In this document: positions 61,001 to 64,000 of the stretch, in pieces | Layout of the letters: each line of letters starts with the position of its first letter | Numbering within the stretch: position 1 is the stretch's first letter | Assembly: GCA_944472155.2 (NCBI GenBank) | Contig: OX235273.1 | Span: 84,748,793 to 84,812,792 of the forward strand | Origin: Trichobilharzia szidati | Taxonomy: Eukaryota > Platyhelminthes > Trematoda > Strigeidida > Schistosomatidae | Direction: 5' to 3' | DNA length: 64,000 bases | The notes under the pieces: model-generated | The model's database searches: none | Seen by the model: the letters and a program-made list of their open reading frames with translations, nothing else | What the model was told of the DNA's origin: nothing | Made by a program: the position numbers and the translations under genes

Positions 61001-62853
61001 GTAGATCAGCAATTGTGAAGGAACTTTGTAGACAGTTTAATCTGACTAAAGTGATGGCATCTTAAGTGATTCAGCGGTTGAAATTCAGCTGGGAAATTAT
61101 ATTTATGAAATGCCAAAATCATCTTAATAGGTTGGTTGCCTCATTAAGTAAAAATAACGTCTTTTTGGTGTTATTCAGTTTTCGGTGCTGCATAGTTTAC
61201 ATCTCCGGTTCTAATGTCTAACAACTCGACATTTAATCTTTTTACTGCTGACTTCTTAATTCTAAAAAGTTTAAACACGATGAACAAATCAACAAATAGA
61301 GTACACTTGTATATTCTGCTAGCATCCCATAATTTCTTCTTAAGTACAGAAATTGTTTTTCAAGGAAACTACCACCGAAAATGATGAAGCTTTGTACTTC
61401 AGTAGACTGGTCAGAAGGTTCATTATTCATGAAGAAGTCTCAAAACAGCAGCAAGCTATTACAAAAAATACTTATGTCGGAAATCCGACGTTTTCATTTA
61501 TACCGTTTGGAGGAATTTGTGGTTTTTTGTTTCTGAATGTCAACACTTTGCTATTCTAAATGAAAGACTATAATAAAACTTTCTGAGTAATGTTATCCGA
61601 CTGAAAACACAACTACACTTTTTCGAAATGACTAAGTATTCAACCAGCTCCGCTTCAAACATAACCTTAATAAGCACAATTTTACTTTCAGTATGTAAAC
61701 CTCCACCAGGTTATAATTTTTCGCGTTAACCAACAAGTAAACACATGAGTAAATTGGAGTCAATGAATGTATTCGCACTAAATTATGTGGTAATTGCTTT
61801 TTCCAACATGGTACTAGCATCCATTGGTGAAAGTGGCTTGCGTATTACTACAAGAACAAACAATATCTCAGATTCCCATATCAGTGATTGCATAGACAAT
61901 GAATGACTAAACACCTAAGTGGGACCAAATAGTCTGCGCAAGATAATTTGTAAGAAGCAGACAATGTGTAGTTAGGGCATTCAATAAAAATTTACACCAT
62001 CTCTGCGAACTATATTCTCCACTATATGAATATAAACCTCAAATACCACACTTAAGAGACTACTGAATGACATGCTGAGTGGACCCTCGTCCAACGCGGA
62101 GAACCGAAACACACCAAGAATCAAAGTCTAAAACTGACTATATATAAATCAACTAAAGGAACTATAAAGTAAACAGAGCCAATAGATAGGATTTTGGCAC
62201 ATGATATTTTCACAGTCAACAGACTAACATTCCACTATTCAACACGATAGTGTCTAAACATAATTAAATTGTCTCTTGAGATTATTTACAACTGTCTTGA
62301 AGTACATATAGTCAAGATGCCTCATTAGTGAATGAAGAAATATTCTGAACCTTTAGTGACGGGAACAAACCAATGTCAAAATCCAGTCCTGTGCTTTGGT
62401 TACCAGGAGACAATCAGATAAAAATCAAGATGAACAGTTTACCTATGTTTTTAATTTACCCTAGTTTAAAACCAAGTATTTATGAAATAAATGTAAACCT
62501 CACACTAATTTTAAGCTGACAGATTTATACTATTTTTATCCAGCCAATAATATCAAGTAAAGCCAATCATAAGTTTCCTACTCTTTCATGAAATCTAAAT
62601 ATCTCCACCATCCAATTAAATGTCAAAAAGTGGTATAGAGAGAAGCTGATTTATATTGTTCTCCTATCGTAAAATAAATAAATGATGAATACTATTCAAT
62701 CAATTAGCAGAAAATACCTTGTGAAGAATGGTAAACAGCATTGGGTGTATTGTTGGCTAATTGCCATGGTGTTAGACTTGGCAGCTGATTTTGTTGATGA
62801 CGATAGGCCAAGATTAGACCAACTGGTGAACCCAACATGAAGAAATTTTGTAC
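32408..62853 (-). CDS. PITPNM: Membrane-associated phosphatidylinositol transfer protein (RdgB/Nir family), C-terminal half, eight exons
   Basis: The family moves phosphatidylinositol and phosphatidic acid between ER and plasma membrane at contact sites. This window holds the DDHD and LNS2 regions. The N-terminal PITP domain would lie beyond 64 kb. Exons in transcript order are 62718-62853, 60082-60444, 57618-57766, 56002-56268, 39249-39365, 37623-37880, 37149-37370 and 32408-32647. All have AG/GT borders and their phases join in frame, giving about 580 residues. Hallmarks are FFMLGSPVGLILAYR, DQAYNLFHLTDPCGFRIEPL, PPILHASYWESKDVASFI, NHRANDVIA, VVFSVDGSFAASLSLMG and ARPDMQRRRVTSWMANHNFP. About 45-50 residues of LNS2 between the last two exons were not found. 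The introns hold SINEs, solo LTRs and LINE fragments. Confidence 0.9.
32986..33098 (-). repeat. Inverted repeat arm 1 with PLE-type hammerhead
   Basis: Reverse complement of 33330-33442 with very few differences, separated from it by about 230 bases. It carries the same hammerhead-like core (GTTTC and TCTTCAG on the + strand). It lies between the PITPNM terminal exon and the missing LNS2 exon. Confidence 0.85.
33330..33442 (+). repeat. Inverted repeat arm 2 with PLE-type hammerhead
   Basis: The core CTGAAGA is at 33352-33358. Stem II is GTTCGG (33360-33365) with CCGAAC (33375-33380), followed by GAAAC at 33381 and a 2-bp stem III (AC/GU). U17 is at 33388, and stem I is TTCC (33348-33351) with GGAA (33389-33392). 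One extra A (33359) precedes stem II. A 2-bp stem III is typical of hammerheads in Penelope-like elements, which act as dimers. Confidence 0.75.
33450..35548. other. Intronic sequence, mostly unassigned
   Basis: AT-rich DNA inside the region expected to hold a missing LNS2 exon. Apart from the open frame at 34312-34716 and a G-rich tract at 35360-35379, nothing is recognised. Confidence 0.3.
34312..34716 (+). other. Unrecognised 134-codon open frame
   Basis: An open frame on the strand opposite to the host gene, less AT-rich than its surroundings, starting MSFRIRTNRMEYRPALVSG. It is rich in Arg, Ser and His. No domain was recognised. It could be a decayed repeat, a non-coding RNA locus or an unknown small gene. 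Confidence 0.25.
35549..36047. other. Assembly gap (499 N)
   Basis: A run of undetermined bases. It lies between exons 37149-37370 and 32408-32647 of the PITPNM-like gene, so the unlocated LNS2 exon may be inside. Open frames drawn through it are meaningless. Confidence 0.99.
36217..36257 (+). ncRNA. Hammerhead-like hairpin motif R5
   Basis: CAGC (36217-36220) pairs with GCTG (36254-36257). Stem III is AAGAG-A-CTCTT with C at the H17 position. The CUGAUGA core is degenerate here (TAAGAAA). Both stems differ from motif R1 yet still pair. Confidence 0.45.
36462..36659 (-). mobile_element. Hammerhead SINE copy, minus member of a head-to-head pair
   Basis: On the minus strand: A box near 36612-36625, B box GGCTTCGAAACCC at 36565-36577, GAAAC at 36523-36527, then the family tail. 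The core is mutated (CCGACGA in place of CTGANGA), so it is probably inactive. Confidence 0.75.
36680..36778 (+). mobile_element. Hammerhead SINE fragment (ribozyme and tail), plus member of the pair
   Basis: It lacks the tRNA head. GTACTG (36683-36688), CTGGTGAG, TCCC, GGAT, GAAAC (36711-36715), GGCTGTC, then CAGTAC from 36723. Stem I, stem III and the GTC cleavage site are intact. A6 of the core is G, which should impair catalysis. Confidence 0.75.
36965..37068 (+). repeat. About 105-bp dispersed direct repeat, copy 1
   Basis: GCTACCTAGAATGGTG, GCAAAACCTGACTGATAGAA and CTGCACCAAAGAAAGGACTA recur at 48985-49084 with a handful of differences. The family is unknown. Confidence 0.8.
37149..37370 (-). 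CDS. PITPNM: PITPNM-like gene, LNS2 exon
   Basis: 74 codons, phase 0 at both ends, with a TTTTTTCTAG acceptor and a GTATGA donor. It reads DPKVYPGAVDVARHWQGLGF, then LIYLSARPDMQRRRVTSWMA and NHNFPFGLTFF, the HAD-like LNS2 core of RdgB/Nir proteins. Confidence 0.9.
37623..37880 (-). CDS. PITPNM: PITPNM-like gene, LNS2 N-terminal exon
   Basis: 86 codons, phase 0, with an ATTAACAG acceptor and a GTAAGT donor. It includes GSWAYVCTEVTDSSGRLRFF, LPDGLYPIKM and VVFSVDGSFAASLSLMGK. The DGS motif replaces the DxDGT of lipin phosphatases, consistent with a non-catalytic, lipid-sensing LNS2. Confidence 0.92.
38205..38487 (+). mobile_element. Solo LTR with AATG target duplication
   Basis: A 283-bp unit beginning TGTGGTGAGAG and ending TTATTACA, flanked on both sides by AATG (38201-38204 and 38488-38491). 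It contains CTATAAATATGTG as a TATA-like box and AATAAA about 20 bases after it. It matches 57092-57395. It lies in the intron between exons 39249-39365 and 37623-37880. A 4-bp duplication suits Ty3/Gypsy-type elements. No internal gag-pol remains. The orientation (+, opposite to the gene) is set by the TATA and AATAAA order. Confidence 0.85.
39249..39365 (-). CDS. PITPNM: PITPNM-like gene, exon between DDHD and LNS2
   Basis: 39 codons, phase 0, with an ATTAG acceptor and a GTAATT donor. It reads NHRANDVIATTGTPALITGR, then FVLGGLDLMSFSGEK, matching NHRANDV...GRF.YGPLD...TGEK in the family. Confidence 0.9.
40105..40680 (-). pseudogene. RTE-type LINE fragment (C-terminus and 3' UTR)
   Basis: Aligned with 43780-44345 and with the RTE copy at 54545-55615. 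Minus-strand pieces resemble the C-terminal RTE sequence, including a GGWK..GGQ-type segment and SQW near the end. The 3' UTR follows with the conserved motif TGCAGCAGTTCGAGT (about 40170-40185). Confidence 0.6.
43785..44345 (-). pseudogene. RTE-type LINE fragment (C-terminus and 3' UTR)
   Basis: Shares CAGCCATTGAGAACGATTT, CCAATTGTCTCCAG and AACTCTTTTCCAACCTGAT with the 40.1-kb copy. It extends further 5' through the segment for a WLGH-like motif (CTAACCATCTTAGTCG on +). It is decayed and non-coding. Confidence 0.6.
45579..45894 (-). mobile_element. Hammerhead SINE, near full-length (core mutated)
   Basis: A complete unit on the minus strand: a 5' region (GGTCGCGCTATGTCGTG on minus), A and B boxes (GGGTTCGAATCCC at 45722-45734), ribozyme and tail. 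Stem I GTACTG/CAGTAC is intact. The base at C3 is A, and a CT insertion disturbs stem II. The visible CTGATGA (45703-45709) overlaps stem I and is out of register. Confidence 0.82.
46028..46279 (-). repeat. Foldback element, left arm, with hammerhead-like motif R2
   Basis: Reverse complement of 46310-46420 plus 46729-46885. The outer end contains motif R2 on the minus strand (GAAC, CTGATGATG, GAAAAG, AATATTC, GTTC; + coordinates about 46052-46092). The inner end is TACAAATTCATGAATTTATA. Confidence 0.8.
46420..46488 (-). mobile_element. Hammerhead SINE tail fragment (minus member of pair)
   Basis: Only the 3' tail is present. On the minus strand it begins CTGTCCAGTACTCC, so its 5' end lies about five bases before the predicted ribozyme cleavage site. 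It directly abuts the plus-strand copy at 46489. Confidence 0.75.
46489..46715 (+). mobile_element. Hammerhead SINE with one core change
   Basis: A tRNA-like head (B box GGTTCGAATCCC at 46574), then GTACTG (46595-46600), CCGATGAT, TCCC, AAACTA, GGAT and GAAAC (46623-46627). Stem III is ACAG-CAA-CTGT, followed by C (46637) and CAGTAC. Stems I-III form and the cleavage site is present. The only invariant lost is U4 (now C). Stem III has a real loop, unlike other copies. Confidence 0.82.
47394..47594. repeat. 200-bp foldback/MITE-like element
   Basis: The left arm (about 47394-47472, AACACACAATGATAAGTTTT inside) and right arm (about 47520-47594, AAAACTTATCATTGTGTGT) are inverted copies of roughly 75 bases with few differences. 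They surround a loop of about 47 bases. No transposase is present. Confidence 0.8.
47763..47845 (-). repeat. Possible tRNA-derived SINE head
   Basis: On the minus strand, TTGGTTTGGTGATAGGATG could be an A box and GGTTCAATACC (47782-47792) is a good B box. The upstream and downstream parts do not match the other two SINE families here. Confidence 0.35.
48174..48215 (+). ncRNA. Hammerhead-like hairpin motif R4
   Basis: GAGC (48174-48177) pairs with GCTC (48212-48215), a compensated version of the GAAC/GTTC stem of R1. The core is altered (CTGGAAGA, and G12 lost), so it is not expected to cleave. Confidence 0.45.
48985..49084 (+). repeat. About 105-bp dispersed direct repeat, copy 2
   Basis: Partner of 36965-37068, ending in GTTACTGGTGTCCAATC against GTTACTAGTGTTCAATC. 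Confidence 0.8.
49220..49250. repeat. (TA)n microsatellite
   Basis: About 15 uninterrupted TA units. Confidence 0.97.
50350..50535 (-). mobile_element. Old hammerhead SINE copy, minus member of pair
   Basis: A diverged family member: minus-strand tail at 50350-50385, remnant stem sequence near 50388-50432, and a tRNA-like head at 50455-50535. The ribozyme is unrecognisable as functional. Confidence 0.55.
50536..50690 (+). mobile_element. Old hammerhead SINE copy, plus member of pair
   Basis: The head begins AATGCGACCCAGTGGTTGAA. The B box is lost. TGTCCCAACTAAGACGAAAC (50615-50634) is the residual ribozyme, followed by the diverged tail. Confidence 0.55.
51058..51112 (-). repeat. RTE 3' UTR fragment
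   Basis: TTCAACGTAGAACTTGGCAC and GTGCAGCAGTTCGAGTTGCC match the 3' ends of the RTE fragments at 40.1 and 43.8 kb. Confidence 0.55.
51635..51749 (+). mobile_element. Hammerhead SINE fragment with deletion in the ribozyme
   Basis: CTGATGAG is intact (51637-51644), followed by TCCCAAACC, then a deletion that removes the stem II return strand, GAAAC and stem III. It resumes at GTCCAGTACTCCC and the family tail. Confidence 0.72.
52725..52763. repeat. (AT)n microsatellite
   Basis: About 19 AT units. Open frames through it on both strands are artefacts. Confidence 0.97.
53735..53960 (-). pseudogene. RTE 3' fragment
   Basis: Diverged copy of the 40.16-40.41 kb segment (ACTTTGTGCAGAAGTACAG and AAGTTGCCACAACCCA on +). 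It accounts for the 158-codon + frame at 53734-54210, which is therefore not a gene. Confidence 0.55.
54485..54524 (+). ncRNA. Hammerhead-like hairpin motif R6
   Basis: CAGC (54485-54488) pairs with GCTG (54521-54524). Stem III is AAGAG-T-CTCTT, with C at the H17 position. The core TTGATAA is mutated. It sits immediately upstream of the RTE fragment. Confidence 0.45.
54545..55615 (-). pseudogene. RTE-type LINE, 5'-truncated (RT to C-terminus)
   Basis: Minus-strand frames give IVRQGCLLSLFLFSVVIDVL and VYADDIVLLVEKTDRIQSLL (55251-55595), then VDYFTYLGSCISPSG, EISARIQKARVAFANLRHPW and SETWTIKL (54912-55145). These are the RT palm motifs and the downstream FTYLGS and ARIQKAR blocks of RTE-clade elements. 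Decayed C-terminal sequence continues to about 54545. A frameshift separates the two blocks. It is the best-preserved RTE copy in the intron. Confidence 0.85.
56002..56268 (-). CDS. PITPNM: PITPNM-like gene, exon after DDHD
   Basis: 89 codons, phase 0, with a TTTTTTAG acceptor and a GTAATA donor. It starts LLDTMGLSILETAYSADM, continues through a Ser/Gln-rich low-complexity stretch and ends NFLKRTSSERLK, equivalent to the KRTQ.KLRNV segment preceding NHRANDV in relatives. The Ser-rich part may be a regulatory linker. Confidence 0.82.
57092..57395 (+). mobile_element. Solo LTR with GTAG target duplication
   Basis: A 304-bp unit beginning TGTGGTGAGAG and ending TTGTTACA, flanked on both sides by GTAG (57088-57091 and 57396-57399). 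It is the same family as 38205-38487 with small indels. The 3' half (ACAACCAATCAACAGACTGT, ATAAATATGTG, AATAAACGATC) is almost unchanged. It lies in the intron between exons 57618-57766 and 56002-56268. Confidence 0.87.
57618..57766 (-). CDS. PITPNM: PITPNM-like gene, DDHD exon
   Basis: 149 bases. Its first two bases complete a codon begun in exon 60082-60444 (g|TA, Val). It reads RQSWWGPKRVDYSVHCPEAI and LPPILHASYWESKDVASFII, then RQ, with a GTTAGT donor. WWG.KR.DY...CPE and HASYWES.DV..FI.RQ are signature stretches of the DDHD domain in Nir proteins. Confidence 0.93.
58032..58069. repeat. (TA)n microsatellite
   Basis: About 19 TA units within the intron between exons 60082-60444 and 57618-57766. 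Confidence 0.97.
58070..59095. other. PITPNM: Intronic sequence, nothing recognised
   Basis: The short minus frame at 58332-58523 (KWRKAALRIWNPVFSGLL) has no recognised domain and no matching splice borders were identified. Confidence 0.3.
59099..59378 (-). mobile_element. Hammerhead SINE, minus member of pair
   Basis: Full unit on the minus strand with B box GGGTTCGAATCCC at 59247-59259. Stem I GTACTG/CAGTAC is present, but the core reads CCGAAGGG, losing U4 and A9, so it is inactive. Its 5' end meets a plus-strand tail at 59379. Confidence 0.82.
59379..59468 (+). mobile_element. Hammerhead SINE tail fragment starting at the cleavage site
   Basis: It begins CAGTACTCCCAGG, which is the first base after the predicted ribozyme cut (up to 4 bases, TGTC, are shared by both sides of the junction). 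It continues to CAAATCCCTACAAACCAACA, the mirror of the minus copy's outer end. Confidence 0.8.
59530..59839 (+). mobile_element. Hammerhead SINE, full-length with intact ribozyme
   Basis: The 5' region is at 59530-59655. The tRNA-like head has A box TGGCTCAATGG (59667-59677) and B box GGTTCAAATCC (59715-59725). The ribozyme is at 59736-59781, and the tail ends GATGAAAATCCTGTA. The unit resembles the tRNA-plus-hammerhead design of schistosome Sm-alpha SINEs. It lies on the strand opposite to the host gene. Confidence 0.87.
59736..59781 (+). ncRNA. Hammerhead ribozyme, all core bases intact
   Basis: Stem I is GTACTG (59736-59741) with CAGTAC (59776-59781). The core CTGAGGA (59742-59748) fits CUGANGA. 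Stem II is GTCC (59749-59752) with GGAC (59760-59763). GAA (59764-59766) follows, then stem III ACAG/CTGT (59767-59774) without a loop, and C17 at 59775. The predicted cut is between 59775 and 59776. The loopless stem III suggests it works as a dimer or through a partly opened helix. Confidence 0.8.
60082..60444 (-). CDS. PITPNM: PITPNM-like gene, DDHD exon with acidic linker
   Basis: 363 bases: two bases complete a codon from exon 62718-62853 (g|AA, Glu), then 120 codons and one base. The acceptor GATTAG at 60445 was chosen over CAG at 60438 because only it keeps the phase with the previous exon. It reads LIVDQAYNLFHLTDPCGFRI and YIRYPLGDGQS, then a Ser/Asn-rich insert (about 60 residues) and ALETLKK. 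The YN.FH.TDP..FR.EPLL block is the DDHD signature. Confidence 0.9.
60464..60507. repeat. (GA)n/(GATA) simple repeat
   Basis: Purine-rich GA repeat with AGATAGATA interruptions, 20 bases upstream of the exon acceptor at 60445, in the position of a polypyrimidine tract on the minus strand. Confidence 0.9.
60508..62717 (-). other. PITPNM: Intron, nothing recognised
   Basis: AT-rich intron between exons 62718-62853 and 60082-60444. No repeat family or exon was identified; the short open frames at 61242-61820 have no signal. Confidence 0.5.
62718..62853 (-). CDS. PITPNM: PITPNM-like gene, most upstream exon visible
   Basis: 136 bases (45 codons and one base), with an ACTAG acceptor and a GTATTT donor. 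It reads VQNFFMLGSPVGLILAYRHQ, then a Gln/Asn-rich linker. F.LGSP.GL.LA.R is the start of the DDHD domain in RdgB/Nir and related phospholipases. Confidence 0.9.
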
Positions 62854-62993
62854 CTAGTGTTTTATTTTTTATTGATTTCGTAGATATGAAGAAAACAAAC
62901 CAAACAGAAAAGAAAAGAAAATTATAAATATACAGTTTTCTACAATAGAACGCAATTACTAGGTAATATATCAAGTGATTATATATGTATATG

Positions 62994-63208
62994 TGCGTCG
63001 GTGGCACGGCGGTTAGAACTCTCGCCGACCACACACATGGTCCGAGGTTCGATCTCCCGCCGACGCATACCTGATATCTATGGTCCGCCTGCTAAATTTG
63101 GGCTACCGATATCACATGCTGAAAATTTCATACTTGTACCAAAATGCTGTGTGGAATCAACCTATGATTAAATAAAAATTAAATAAATAATAAATAAAAT
63201 AAATACAG
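62994..63208 (+). mobile_element. tRNA-derived SINE, family T, copy 2
   Basis: A 74-base tRNA-like head (62994-63067) with acceptor pairing TGCGTCGG/CCGACGCA, A box TGGCACGGCGG and B box GGTTCGATCTCC. The body is the same as at 20208, and the tail is (TAAA)n-like (63165-63205). Confidence 0.87.
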
Positions 63209-64000
63209 AAGCCGCTAGTTCGAATACCATTGTGATCGAGTTTTTCGCTTTTATTTCAATTGGCAACTATTATGTAATTATCGGTCTGCAAAACGTAGTC
63301 TATCTTACATGACATGTATGACAAACAAAATATAACGACAAAGAGACGGTAGTCGAGCAAATGCTTTCATAGATATGTCAACTAATATAAACAAATATGT
63401 TAAGCACAATATGCAAGGTTGCAAATAACACTTGAGGACACAAACAACTGAGGTAAATTCCTTGTTTTTTAAATACCTAAATTACTAAGTGTATATACGA
63501 CGCATAACTTTGCACTAAAGTGCAGCAGTTCAAGTTGAATATGTTGACCACATCCCTTAAACAGACAGTTGCGTCAGCACTTACTGATTGACTAATGATG
63601 AAATCTTAGCACGGATACAGGAATTTCGCCTGATATTTGTCAGCTTGTGTCAAGTTTAGTGCTAGCGTGATATCTGATTATTTACCAAAGGACCTGTGTA
63701 CTATGCAGCAGTTTGCATCGTCTTGCTTTGCGTCGTAGGCCATGACTGCTAAAGGTATAAGATATGAAAAGATCAACGGATTTTCACCAAAAATGCCTAC
63801 ATTTATTCTTTTGTCATCTTGGGTGTTGCATTATGACCAGTCACAACGAGGTTAAGAGTAGATGGAGCTATGAAACTGCTTAGATTGAGATGGGTAACCG
63901 TCTATTACGAGCCATCGCCCTCCCCAACGACCACTGTTAGCGGATTCATGATTATATCGGGAAAGAGTTAGATGTGGCCATTTTCTAGACTGTTGGTGAC
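63209..64000. other. Mostly unassigned; small RTE 3' fragment at 63500-63540
   Basis: TTTGCACTAAAGTGCAGCAG at about 63510 matches the RTE 3' UTR motif (minus orientation). No further exon of the upstream gene was found before the window ends. Confidence 0.35.

Noticed and set aside
1..64000. CRISPR arrays, operons or bacterial genes
   Set aside because: No regularly spaced short repeats and no prokaryotic-style gene layout; introns and retroelements indicate animal DNA.

Overview
This is AT-rich invertebrate nuclear DNA, most likely from a schistosome-type blood fluke (Trematoda). The grounds are phase-matched short exons in long repeat-filled introns, CR1- and RTE-type non-LTR retrotransposons, Penelope-like (PLE) relics with GIY-YIG domains, and tRNA-derived SINEs that carry a hammerhead ribozyme, an arrangement known from schistosome Sm-alpha elements. 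The species cannot be fixed from sequence alone. There is no operon, phage or CRISPR content.

Layout. About 1.9-3.5 kb holds a decayed PLE (+). From 3.6 to 12.5 kb a full-length, apparently intact CR1-type LINE (minus strand, two overlapping ORFs) sits between two nearly identical 1,655-bp direct repeats. Those repeats are themselves pieces of an older, internally deleted CR1. A PLE 3' end follows, then a decayed CR1 in + orientation (12.8 to about 17.5 kb). An RTE relic (19.0-22.8 kb) is split by a SINE and a 5'-truncated CR1. A second PLE relic lies at 24.4-26.2 kb. The stretch 26-32 kb is mostly featureless AT-rich DNA.

The one recognisable host gene runs on the minus strand from beyond 62.85 kb down to 32.41 kb. 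It encodes the C-terminal half (DDHD and LNS2 regions) of a membrane-associated phosphatidylinositol transfer protein (RdgB/Nir/PITPNM family). Eight exons with consistent splice phases were found. One short LNS2 exon is missing and may lie in the 499-bp assembly gap at 35,549-36,047. The introns are crowded with mobile DNA: two solo LTRs with 4-bp target duplications, RTE C-terminal/3' fragments, hammerhead SINEs, foldback elements and AT microsatellites.

The main unusual theme is self-cleaving-RNA architecture. Three distinct repeat families have hammerhead or hammerhead-like folds. One SINE copy (59.74 kb) keeps every invariant core base. The SINEs recur as head-to-head (minus then plus) pairs, and at one pair the plus arm starts at or within 4 nt of the predicted ribozyme cleavage site. 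A second family shows compensatory changes in two stems. A third forms a 112-bp inverted pair. The other standout is the 1.65-kb duplication flanking the young LINE, which has target-site-duplication geometry at an exceptional length.
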